A program made the position numbers and the translations under genes. From contig OW569377.1 of NCBI GenBank assembly GCA_937625935.1, positions 124,001 to 188,000 on the forward strand: a stretch of DNA of 64,000 bases, written 5' to 3'. The notes under the pieces were generated by a model, which worked only from the letters and a program-made list of their open reading frames with translations, was not told the DNA's origin and did not search any database. This document shows, piece after piece, positions 57,355-64,000 of this stretch (position 1 is its first letter; every line of letters starts with the position of its first letter). This DNA comes from Tetramitus jugosus. Lineage: Eukaryota > Heterolobosea > Eutetramitea > Acrasida > Vahlkampfiidae.

Positions 57355-58284
57355 ATGAAGTACGAAAGATTATATATCGAAGACAGAACTTGGTCATTCC
57401 CTGAAATATTAGTAGGAACAGATCATCAATGTCTACAAACAATACGTTTCGATGGACTTACGTATAGAAGTTTATATTTAGAAGTAATAGGAATATTAGA
57501 TGGATCAAAATTACTGTTTGAGCTAAAAGATCTGAGATATGAACACGAACATTCAAAAGATCTAACATACTATATCCCAATGGAAATAGTTTATTATTTC
57601 CTTAAGAGAAAACTCAGTAAATGGAACTATACAAGTGGATTTTTCGATGAAAATCTAGATGCCAACGATATACTCAACGATACATTAAATAGAACATACG
57701 TTCATATTTTCCTTGATCTTCATAAGTATATCAAACAATATCCTAGACATGTTAACTTTGATGAGAGGGATATTTCTCATCTATCGCGCCCTATGGATAA
57801 AATAGAAGATTCCCCTATGGAAACAGCTTACCCATTCTTCAAGAATCCTCGAGAGTTTGTAATGATTGGTTTATATAAGAAGAAACCAAAATTATCTCTT
57901 CTTTTTACATTGAAAAATGGAATGTACACAACAACTTACAACTCACAAAAATTCATTATTAATCCAACCACTGTATATGATAGATTGATGAATAATTTAG
58001 GTAGAAAATATATATCAAGTAGAGGGTATAATATGTACCTAGATAGACATATATATATAACTGATATCGTTGAATATTTTAAACAAAATCTATTGAAGCC
58101 TCTAACTGAAGATATGTTACATGACGCTTTCAATGATGATATTTTATCTAGGAAACAACCTGAAATAACTCAACATGTTGAAGTTGAAGATGAAGATGAG
58201 TTTTCTTGGGGGATTCCAAACTATGACAGCGACGAAGAAACGATCATTGACGAAGAAGAAACAGTCGTTGACGAAGAAGAATAA
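57355..58284 (+). CDS. Element protein, unknown, with acidic tail
   Basis: 309 residues. Mixed alpha/beta, rich in aromatic residues (YERLYIEDRTWSFPE, LYLEVIGILDG). The last ~35 residues are a Glu/Asp tail (DEETIIDEEETVVDEEE), which often mimics nucleic acid or binds basic proteins. I recognise no family and no protease triad. It converges on the gene at 58324 across a hairpin. Confidence 0.62.
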   Translation: MKYERLYIEDRTWSFPEILVGTDHQCLQTIRFDGLTYRSLYLEVIGILDGSKLLFELKDLRYEHEHSKDLTYYIPMEIVYYFLKRKLSKWNYTSGFFDENLDANDILNDTLNRTYVHIFLDLHKYIKQYPRHVNFDERDISHLSRPMDKIEDSPMETAYPFFKNPREFVMIGLYKKKPKLSLLFTLKNGMYTTTYNSQKFIINPTTVYDRLMNNLGRKYISSRGYNMYLDRHIYITDIVEYFKQNLLKPLTEDMLHDAFNDDILSRKQPEITQHVEVEDEDEFSWGIPNYDSDEETIIDEEETVVDEEE

Positions 58285-58289
58285 ATGTG

Positions 58290-58312
58290 TATCAGATGGA
58301 TTCCATCTGATA
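58290..58312. terminator. Shared 3' hairpin between convergent element genes
   Basis: Perfect 10-bp stem TATCAGATGG / CCATCTGATA, 3-nt loop, in the 39-bp gap between convergent stops at 58284 and 58324. Confidence 0.68.
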
Positions 58313-58323
58313 TACTACATAAC

Positions 58324-58692
58324 TTATAGTTTAATTAAGATAACAGCGGCAATTGCAGCAGCAGCTAAGGCAATAGGGGCAGTAAGAAGTCCACCTGTAA
58401 TTGCAATACCCTTGGCTCCATCATTAAGAGCACCAGCAAGACCTTGACCACCTAGAATGTTTCTAATATTCGAACCAACACTCTTACTGAGTTTATCAGT
58501 TTGAACGATACTATAATCGATTCCAAAATTCAATCTCTCAGGGATTCCTTTAACAAAGTCAATCAATCTTTGACCAAACTTTTTCTGAGGTATATTTTTA
58601 ATAGCATCTTCATACGGCCTAGCCAAAGAAGGACTAATACCTTTAATCAGCGCGTCGTACGGTTTAATTACTTGAAGATTATATCCAGACAT
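58324..58692 (-). CDS. Element protein with C-terminal hydrophobic helix
   Basis: 122 residues. Amphipathic, basic N-terminal two thirds (YDALIKGISPSLARPYEDAIKNIPQKKFGQRL). It ends in a Gly/Ala-rich hydrophobic helix (ITGGLLTAPIALAAAAIAAVILIKL). It lies just downstream of the major capsid gene. Small membrane-active proteins encoded near the capsid gene often line the capsid or help cross membranes in this virus group, so that is the best guess. No family identified. Confidence 0.6.
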   Translation of the reverse strand: MSGYNLQVIKPYDALIKGISPSLARPYEDAIKNIPQKKFGQRLIDFVKGIPERLNFGIDYSIVQTDKLSKSVGSNIRNILGGQGLAGALNDGAKGIAITGGLLTAPIALAAAAIAAVILIKL

Positions 58693-58722
58693 TTTATTAG
58701 TATAATGAATAAATCTAACTTG

Positions 58723-58752
58723 AATTCATATCTCATCGATGAGATATGAATT
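58723..58752 (-). terminator. 3' hairpin of the major capsid gene
   Basis: A perfect 30-bp palindrome, AATTCATATCTCATC followed directly by its reverse complement, 11 bp beyond the capsid stop. The strongest of the element's hairpins. Confidence 0.72.
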
Positions 58753-58763
58753 ATGAAAAGTGT

Positions 58764-60005
58764 TTATACAACGGTGTTGACAATCTGACGGATCTTACCA
58801 TCAATGATAGCGTATCTCTTTGCAACAACGATATTACAAAGAATCTCGGATGCAGCAGGTGCAGTATCGTATGTCAACATCAATTGAGCATCAGTAACTC
58901 CATTGAAATTCTTAGATCCAGTGTAATCGTTAGTATCATTACCAAATGTTTCAGCCAAATCATTAGCGTAACAGATTGGATAAACATTCAAGTTTCTTAA
59001 TGTTTCACTACCCAAGAACCCAAGATTATTGATATACACCTTTCTAATGTATCTATCCAAGTAATCAAACTCAGCACCAGCAATGAATCTACCTTGAGAC
59101 TTCAAGGTATACTTAGGAATTTTCTGGAAGTTTGTATAAGTCGGAGATGAAGCAGAGTTCAAATCTGACATCAATCTTTGAGTGATATTAATTAGGATCA
59201 CATCATTATCAGCCAATTGAGAGATATTGAAGTTTTGATTCACAGCAGAACTTGTGATACTCAATGGAACATTGATATAATCGTGAACAAACTTAACAAC
59301 CTTTCCTTCCTTTGCTCTTTGAACAGTTGATTCATACAAAGGTAGACCAACATTATTGTAAGTCACAATTAACTCAGATGATTTAGTGAAGGAGAACGTT
59401 GGATTGGTACCTGCAACATTTCTGATATACTTGGTAGCTGGACCTTGAGCATAGTAAATTCTAACTTCCAAAGGACCATCAAGTAAAAACAATTCCATAG
59501 GAATAGAGAAGATAGAGAAATGTTGAGACAAATCAAGATAGAAAGTCTGTTCAGTCAAAGCCAAGGTTGTTCTTTCAGCATCAGTCAAACCTCCACCAAC
59601 TTGATCATTCAAGATTGTAAGTTCATCACTATCATTATGTTGAACAAGGTTATTGTACATTTGTTGTCCAGTAACTTGAGAGATTTGAACACCAGATTGC
59701 CACAATTCAATACGATCGTAAATAAAGACTCCGAAGTAATCAACCAGAGCTAATGTAGTTGGTGTACCAGTTGCGGTAACTTGACTAACATAATTAGTTA
59801 GAATTGGCTTAGTAATCATCTTATTACCTTGATTGTTATTGATTCTGAAAATCTGTTGAGCATTCAAACTTGGAGTCGGAGCCTGATCTGCAATCAGAAT
59901 CATTCTAAGTTTCTCACCGACAATTCGTTCTAATCTTGAGTCATAATACTCTGCGGCCTGTAATTCAGGTGAGTAAAAGATTTCGTTGTTTCCTATGATT
60001 GACAT
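58764..60005 (-). CDS. Major capsid protein, double-jelly-roll candidate
   Basis: 413 residues. The N-terminal opening (MSIIGNNEIFYSPELQAAEYYDSRLERIVGEKLRM) and later strands fit a double jelly-roll hexon of the Polinton-like type: LVDYFGVFIYDRIELWQSGVQI, FYLDLSQHFSIFSIPMELFLLDGPLEVRIYY and RKVYINNLGFLG. The segment pattern F.L.L...FS....P..L..GPLEV.I is common to this family. Length is shorter than virophage capsid proteins (~600) and nearer to Polinton-like viruses. It lies between the integrase and a membrane-type gene and is the strongest candidate for the shell protein. The sequence alone cannot prove the fold. Confidence 0.72.
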   Translation of the reverse strand: MSIIGNNEIFYSPELQAAEYYDSRLERIVGEKLRMILIADQAPTPSLNAQQIFRINNNQGNKMITKPILTNYVSQVTATGTPTTLALVDYFGVFIYDRIELWQSGVQISQVTGQQMYNNLVQHNDSDELTILNDQVGGGLTDAERTTLALTEQTFYLDLSQHFSIFSIPMELFLLDGPLEVRIYYAQGPATKYIRNVAGTNPTFSFTKSSELIVTYNNVGLPLYESTVQRAKEGKVVKFVHDYINVPLSITSSAVNQNFNISQLADNDVILINITQRLMSDLNSASSPTYTNFQKIPKYTLKSQGRFIAGAEFDYLDRYIRKVYINNLGFLGSETLRNLNVYPICYANDLAETFGNDTNDYTGSKNFNGVTDAQLMLTYDTAPAASEILCNIVVAKRYAIIDGKIRQIVNTVV

Positions 60006-60027
60006 TTGTTTTACTATAGAAAAATAA

Positions 60028-61131
60028 TTACAAATCTGTTTTCGTTACATGCAATAACTCGTTTCGATAGTAAACTCTACCCCAAGGCTTTCCTTCAAGA
60101 TCGTCTAATCGATATTGAGCATTTGCATTTCTACTCACTGAACTAATCTTGAAAATATCCTGAGAATAATTGGCTGTATATTTCTTCTCGTAACGATCCT
60201 TGATCAGAACAATACGAACTAAATCACCTCGTTTCAATCTAGAAGCATCAGGTTGAACCATCTTCTTAGCTTGTTTTTCAATCAAAGGTTTAACATTGAC
60301 ATTATTATCGTAAGCATTCTTTGGACTCATTCTAATCGTATGATGATAACTTGTGTTGTAATTCTCAATCAAATTAGGTAACTGATCGATCCATCTCTTG
60401 ACTCCTTTATCAGCCAAATACTTGAACAACATAGACTTAAGAGTTCCATTGAATTTTTCAACTGCTCCATTGGTTTGAGGAGTATAAGGTGTACTCATGA
60501 CATGCTTAATGTTTCGCTTTGAACAATATTCCTTAACCAAGTTATTATTGAACTCAGATCCATTGTCTGATTGAAGAACTGAAATACCAATAGGAAGTTG
60601 ATCCAATGCAGCTCTAACTCCTTCCTTACTTTTCTTCTTGATTGGAAAAGCCCAAGCATACTTACTGAAATGATCAATTGCAGTTAAAATCCAATTATGT
60701 CTATTGTTATGCCAACTAAGAGTAGACATATCAACTAAATCAATTTGAACTCGTTCTAACTTCTTACTTGAAATAATCGGTCTAACAACTCTATGCTTAG
60801 GAGGTTTAGTCATTCTTTGATTGATCGAATCACTCTTGAGATAGTTTGCTACATCTTCTCTTGTTATTCCATCGTAATTTTCCTTCGTTCTTGTGTATAA
60901 CTTTTGAATACCACAGTATCCAGTTGAAGTATTATGATAAAGATCATGAAGAATCTTATTCTTATCTGTTGGTTGAACAATAACCTTTTCATCCCTTACC
61001 AAACGATCAGATGAGTCTACTTGAACATTGGCTAACTTCTTCCTAAAACGAGACAATTGATTTTTACTGAAGTCGTCTGGTATCTTTCCTAACTTTAAGA
61101 AGGATAACATGGCGTCGTATTCATCTGACAT
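60028..61131 (-). CDS. Retroviral-type DDE integrase
   Basis: 367 residues. The catalytic triad is D131 (VQIDLVDM), D189 (LQSDNGSEF) and E225 (GAVEKFNGT), with exactly 35 residues between the second Asp and the Glu, the D,D35E pattern. The N-terminal region (LHDLYHNTSTGYCGIQKLY) resembles the degenerate zinc region of Polinton integrases. The C-terminal part (RGDLVRIVL...YRLDDLEGKPWGRVYYRNEL) is the Polinton/Ty3-type SH3-like tail. It is expected to join TGTC...GACA ends to host DNA and create the 5-bp duplication. All three catalytic residues are present and the frame is whole. Confidence 0.95.
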   Translation of the reverse strand: MSDEYDAMLSFLKLGKIPDDFSKNQLSRFRKKLANVQVDSSDRLVRDEKVIVQPTDKNKILHDLYHNTSTGYCGIQKLYTRTKENYDGITREDVANYLKSDSINQRMTKPPKHRVVRPIISSKKLERVQIDLVDMSTLSWHNNRHNWILTAIDHFSKYAWAFPIKKKSKEGVRAALDQLPIGISVLQSDNGSEFNNNLVKEYCSKRNIKHVMSTPYTPQTNGAVEKFNGTLKSMLFKYLADKGVKRWIDQLPNLIENYNTSYHHTIRMSPKNAYDNNVNVKPLIEKQAKKMVQPDASRLKRGDLVRIVLIKDRYEKKYTANYSQDIFKISSVSRNANAQYRLDDLEGKPWGRVYYRNELLHVTKTDL

Positions 61132-61155
61132 TTTAATAGTCAGATGAATAATACT

Positions 61156-61533
61156 TTACAGAAATAGCAAGGAGAACAACGAAGTGGCTATAACTCCATA
61201 ACCAATCATTTCAGATGTTTTCATCTTTGGTTGTTCATCTGTATCTTTAGGAGGTCTGATTAAAATTCCACCAACAAACTTAGGTGCTGGTGGTTTCTCT
61301 TCTTTCTTTGGTTCTTTCTTAGCTTCTATCTCCTTGACAATAGCATTAAAGTCTAATTTAACAGCTTCTTCAGTAACCCTTGGCTGTTCTTCTACAACTT
61401 TCGGTTGTATTTCTACCACCTTAGCTGGTATTTCTTCAACTTTCGGTTGTATTTCTTCAACTTTCGGTTGTTCATCTACAGCTTTCTCTGTGTTAGTGTT
61501 ATCGTTGAATTCCATGGTATATTCGATTGGCAT
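61156..61533 (-). CDS. Element tail-anchored protein with QPKV repeats
   Basis: 125 residues from the ATG at 61533 (MPIEYTME); the frame is open further upstream only without a good start. The N-terminal half has short degenerate repeats (QPKVEEI, QPKVEEI, PAKVVEI, QPKVVEE, QPRVTEE). Then comes a Lys/Glu helix, a conserved-looking KFVGGILIRPPKD, and a C-terminal hydrophobic helix (MIGYGVIATSLFSLLFL). Tail-anchored with an extended stalk. Function unknown. Confidence 0.58.
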   Translation of the reverse strand: MPIEYTMEFNDNTNTEKAVDEQPKVEEIQPKVEEIPAKVVEIQPKVVEEQPRVTEEAVKLDFNAIVKEIEAKKEPKKEEKPPAPKFVGGILIRPPKDTDEQPKMKTSEMIGYGVIATSLFSLLFL

Positions 61534-61552
61534 TTTTCTTACAGTGATAAAA
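61534..61552. promoter_or_regulatory. 19-bp divergent promoter
   Basis: Only 19 bp (TTTTCTTACAGTGATAAAA) separate the start codons of the 61533 (-) and 61553 (+) genes, so each gene's 5' signal must overlap or lie within the other's coding start. The word is nearly symmetrical: TTTT...AAAA around ACAGT/ACTGT. Confidence 0.45.
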
Positions 61553-61999
61553 ATGAATGATAAAAAACGACAGATAAGACCAAGTAACTTCTTCCTTACA
61601 ATCAATTCTAACAAAAGATTTTCAGGGTATGAAGAAACTTACGAAGAATACAAGGAGTTATTTACGAATACAATCAAGGATGTGTTAAGTCTTGAATCGA
61701 TTAAACAATACGTACTTGTTAAAAGTAGTGAACAAGAAAAAGGAGTAGTCTTTGATACTCCTGATGTCAAGACTGTCGATATTGTAGCAGGTTTAGAGTT
61801 AGGCCCTGAGACGAAATGTCTTCATGTTCATGCTTTACTTAAGATTAGACATTATACCTTACTTGAATTCGATAATAAGATGTTTATGAAGTTAATTACA
61901 GAAAAGTTAGGACCAGGAATACACTTCGATAGAAAGATGAGTAAGGATGGTAACGCTCGTATCGAAGAATACATCAACAAGAACATGAGAAAATTATAA
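61553..61999 (+). CDS. HUH-endonuclease-like Rep candidate
   Basis: 148 residues from MNDKKRQIRP. Three motifs of rolling-circle Rep proteins are present in the right order. Motif 1 is FFLTINS (13-19). Motif 2 is HVHALLKI with His-x-His (91-93). Motif 3 is Y140-x-x-K143 in EEYINKNM. Length fits a bare nuclease domain without helicase. If real, it could nick at a hairpin in the adjacent terminal repeat, 12 bp after its stop, and start or resolve replication. Short motifs can occur by chance, so structure prediction is needed. No family is assigned with certainty. Confidence 0.6.
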   Translation: MNDKKRQIRPSNFFLTINSNKRFSGYEETYEEYKELFTNTIKDVLSLESIKQYVLVKSSEQEKGVVFDTPDVKTVDIVAGLELGPETKCLHVHALLKIRHYTLLEFDNKMFMKLITEKLGPGIHFDRKMSKDGNARIEEYINKNMRKL

Positions 62000-62011
62000 G
62001 TGTTAACGCTA

Positions 62012-62151
62012 TGTCACGAACGGTTCGTGAGGACCGATAGGGTCGTAGACCTCCAATCTGCTCGAATCACATTTTACGATCGGGTTGCTCGATGCCCGAT
62101 TGCAAATTCCATATCGAGTTACTTCCATTTCTGCTCTACCGGTTCGGGACA
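62012..62151 (+). repeat. Right terminal direct repeat (LTR-like), 140 bp
   Basis: Same sequence and orientation as 41733-41872. It ends GGGACA directly before the right ACAGG target copy. Identity of both copies over 140 bp suggests recent insertion or ongoing homogenisation. Confidence 0.92.
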
Positions 62152-62156
62152 ACAGG
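62152..62156. repeat. Target-site duplication ACAGG, right copy
   Basis: Matches 41728-41732. It is followed by TAGTGGAAAGAC, the continuation of the kinesin P-loop codons. Confidence 0.8.
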
Positions 62157-64000
62157 TAGTGGAAAGACTTTCACAATCAGTGGAGAAGGTATGTATTTTG
62201 TTACTGAAAGAGTTTAGAATTCATTCTAATACCCTATACAGACTCAGATAGACAATTGAGAGGAATTTTGCCTCGATGTGGAGAGTATCTCTTCAAACAG
62301 ATTCAACATCTCTCAAGAGAGTCTAATCACCAATCATTTCATTGCAAATACAAAGTTAGAGTTTCCTATCTCGAGATTTGGAACGAGCATATTAATGATT
62401 TGCTCAACTTGGAGTCTACCAATTTACCTGTTCGATGGAGCAATCAAGAGGGCTTCTTTGTAGAGAATTTATATGTAATTCAGTGCGAAGATATAGAGGA
62501 CTACATGGTTATTTTGAATGAGGGAGTATCGAATCGAAGAGTAGCCTCTCATGACTTAAATGTAGATAGTAGTAGATCTCACAGTATTTTCACAGTTTAT
62601 ATCGATATCGAATACACGGACGATAGTGAAATGGTTGTAGCAAAGAAGGGAAAAATTCAGATTGTTGATTTGGCGGGCAGTGAGAGGCTGAAGGAGTCGA
62701 ATAGTAGTGGGGGAACAGCCGTGGAGACAGGTCATATCAACAAGAGTTTATTGACGCTGGGAAAGGTGATTAATGTGTTGAGTGATCCGAGAAAGACGGG
62801 AGACAATAGTTATGTTCCATACAGAGACTCTAAGCTCACAATGTTATTGATGGATAGCATCGGAGGATCTAGCAAAACTGTTATGATTGCTTGCGTAACA
62901 CCGAGTGTTTTGTATACCGAGGAAACTTATAATACTCTGCTATATGCCAAGAGAGTGAAGAATATTAAGAACAAACCAATCATCAACATTGATCCTCATG
63001 AAGCCTATGTACTGGAGCTGAAGGGTCAAATAAAATCATTGCAAGAGGAGTTAGCACATATGAGAACATCTGTTGCTTCTTCCTCTGAGACACAGTATAA
63101 CACATGGAGGAACCATGAGGAACGAACAGAGGCGCCACCAAGTTATATTGAATCGATACAAAACGATAGAGTGCCACCACTAACGTAAGTATACCTCTAA
63201 AGTGAATTGGAACCACACTCTTCTAACTCTGGCCATTCTTTCAGGATCACACGGACTCAGGATGAAGGATTGAGACTTCCCCCAATAGGAAAGAAAACTT
63301 ACTATCCAGAGCTGAGTAGCCCTCTACCCAGAGAGATTGATGTTCAAACTGACCGGAGGAAAGCTCGTATGTACGGGAAAATGGGAGAGACATACTGTCA
63401 TGATTCACTGGAGAGAGAACCATTTCCAGTACTAAAACACTCAACACACTCAACACACACCGATCCTCAGTATATGGACTTTTTAACTGTCAAGATGAGA
63501 ATGGAGGAAGAGATTCAGAACCTTCGGAACACTGTACATATTCACAAATCAAAGGGATACAATAGTGATGATTCTAGATTTTCGAGTGCAAGATCTTCAA
63601 GATCACACGTATCATACCCGGGAAGTGAATCCAACGGTGAAGTGAAACATGAAGAACAAATGAAAAAGGAATTATTGATGCTTAGAAATGAGAATTTAAC
63701 ACTGCGGAGATTGTGTCATGAGCAAGGGATCGCCATTCCATCTGACCTAACCCTCATTGTTGATTCCGATGTGAAACCAGTGAGTCAACCAGCAGAGAAA
63801 TGCAATGACCACCAACAACAATCTGATATCGCCTCTGCAAGGAAGAAACCAGAGAGACCAAGACCGAGGAAACAACCTGAACTACAACCGTTTGGAGGAA
63901 TTAATCAGTTAGGAAGAATGACATCGGGCGGGGAAGAAACCAACTTGGAAAAGCACATTGCACCCCAATCGCTCCGACAACCTCAATCTCTACGCCATGA
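62152..64000 (+). CDS. Kinesin motor, 3' part, continuing past the window
   Basis: Resumes the motor domain with SGKTFTISGE. Introns at 62189-62241 (53 bp, GTATGT...ACAG) and 63185-63244 (60 bp, GTAAGT...TCAG) join in phase. Switch I reads NVDSSRSHSIF, switch II VDLAGSE, and the microtubule-binding and neck region follow (YVPYRDSKLTMLL, NTLLYAKRVKNIKNKP). After that comes a coiled coil and a Ser/Arg-rich tail, still open at base 64000. The pair LPVRWSNQEGFFVENL and the general spacing resemble KIF12-type kinesins, which is tentative. The gene needs the segment before 41732 to be functional. Confidence 0.92.

Larger units (their letters stand above)
41733..62151. mobile_element. Integrated 20.4-kb Polinton-like virus / virophage-like element
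   Basis: Bounded by identical 140-bp direct repeats and a 5-bp target duplication. Inside are about 26 genes with a virus-type arrangement: capsid proteins (58764-60005, 47460-48158), packaging ATPase (49727-50410), DDE integrase (60028-61131), primase (52775-54133), SF3 helicase (54731-56788), HUH-like Rep (61553-61999) and fibre (43279-45579). Composition is more AT-rich than the flanking host genes and intergenic gaps are very short. No reverse transcriptase, gag or polymerase B was found. All frames with recognisable motifs are intact, so the element may be functional. The cysteine protease common in this group was not recognised. Both Polinton-like viruses and virophages share this core; the ~413-residue capsid protein favours the former. 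Confidence 0.93.

Noticed and set aside
57355-58284. Viral cysteine protease
   Set aside because: No His-Asp-Cys arrangement typical of the adenovirus/virophage protease could be seen.
41733-62151. LTR retrotransposon
   Set aside because: Despite LTR-like ends, there is no reverse transcriptase, RNase H or gag; the coding content is that of a DNA virus.

Overview
The window is nuclear DNA of an amoeboflagellate protist, most probably a Naegleria-type heterolobosean. Genes are densely packed and mostly intron-free. The few introns are short and begin GTATGT or GTAAGT. Leaders are CA-rich, coding regions carry polyQ/polyN/polyS runs, and the gene set is typical of a free-living eukaryote. The genus is inferred, not proven. 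Host genes occupy 1-41732 and 62152-64000.

Host region, left to right: end of a coiled-coil gene; NSUN5-type rRNA methyltransferase; a head-to-head pair for cysteine synthesis (cysteine synthase and serine acetyltransferase); an ankyrin-hemerythrin fusion; an IAH1-type esterase; mitochondrial intermediate peptidase; GlcNAc-6-P deacetylase; a degraded alpha/beta-hydrolase-like gene with a frame break; two tandem RWP-RK transcription factors; saccharopine dehydrogenase; a MORN protein; a membrane Cache-cyclase with substituted catalytic residues; glucosidase II alpha; cytochrome b5 reductase; a large FtsX-type permease; ribosomal protein uL3; a selenocysteine tRNA; a hypothetical gene; a four-exon coiled-coil gene; mitochondrial EF-G; a two-RRM SR splicing factor with a 944-bp intron; and a kinesin.

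The main discovery is a 20,419-bp virus-like element (41733-62151) inserted in the P-loop codons of the kinesin motor domain. It encodes a candidate double-jelly-roll major capsid protein, a penton-type minor capsid protein, an A32/FtsK-type packaging ATPase, a retroviral-type DDE integrase, a separate archaeo-eukaryotic primase and SF3 helicase, a small HUH-like Rep, a long repeat-bearing fibre, a small HMG/YABBY-like basic protein and about a dozen unknown proteins. No DNA polymerase B, reverse transcriptase or protease was recognised. This places it among Polinton-like viruses and virophages.

Three features of the element are unusual. (1) Its ends are perfect 140-bp DIRECT repeats of the form TGTC...GACA with a 5-bp ACAGG target duplication. 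This is an LTR-like geometry on a DNA-virus genome, where terminal inverted repeats would be expected. (2) A strong palindrome follows almost every gene or co-directional gene group, resembling the Mimivirus hairpin rule for mRNA 3' ends. This hints that a giant virus, or its transcription machinery, expresses the element. (3) The replication genes (51.3-56.8 kb) lie between two ~155-bp imperfect INVERTED repeats carrying a GGTGAGAAGGGTGAGAAG-type motif, possible origins or inversion sites. Identical terminal repeats and a kinesin frame that is intact once the insert is removed indicate a recent insertion.
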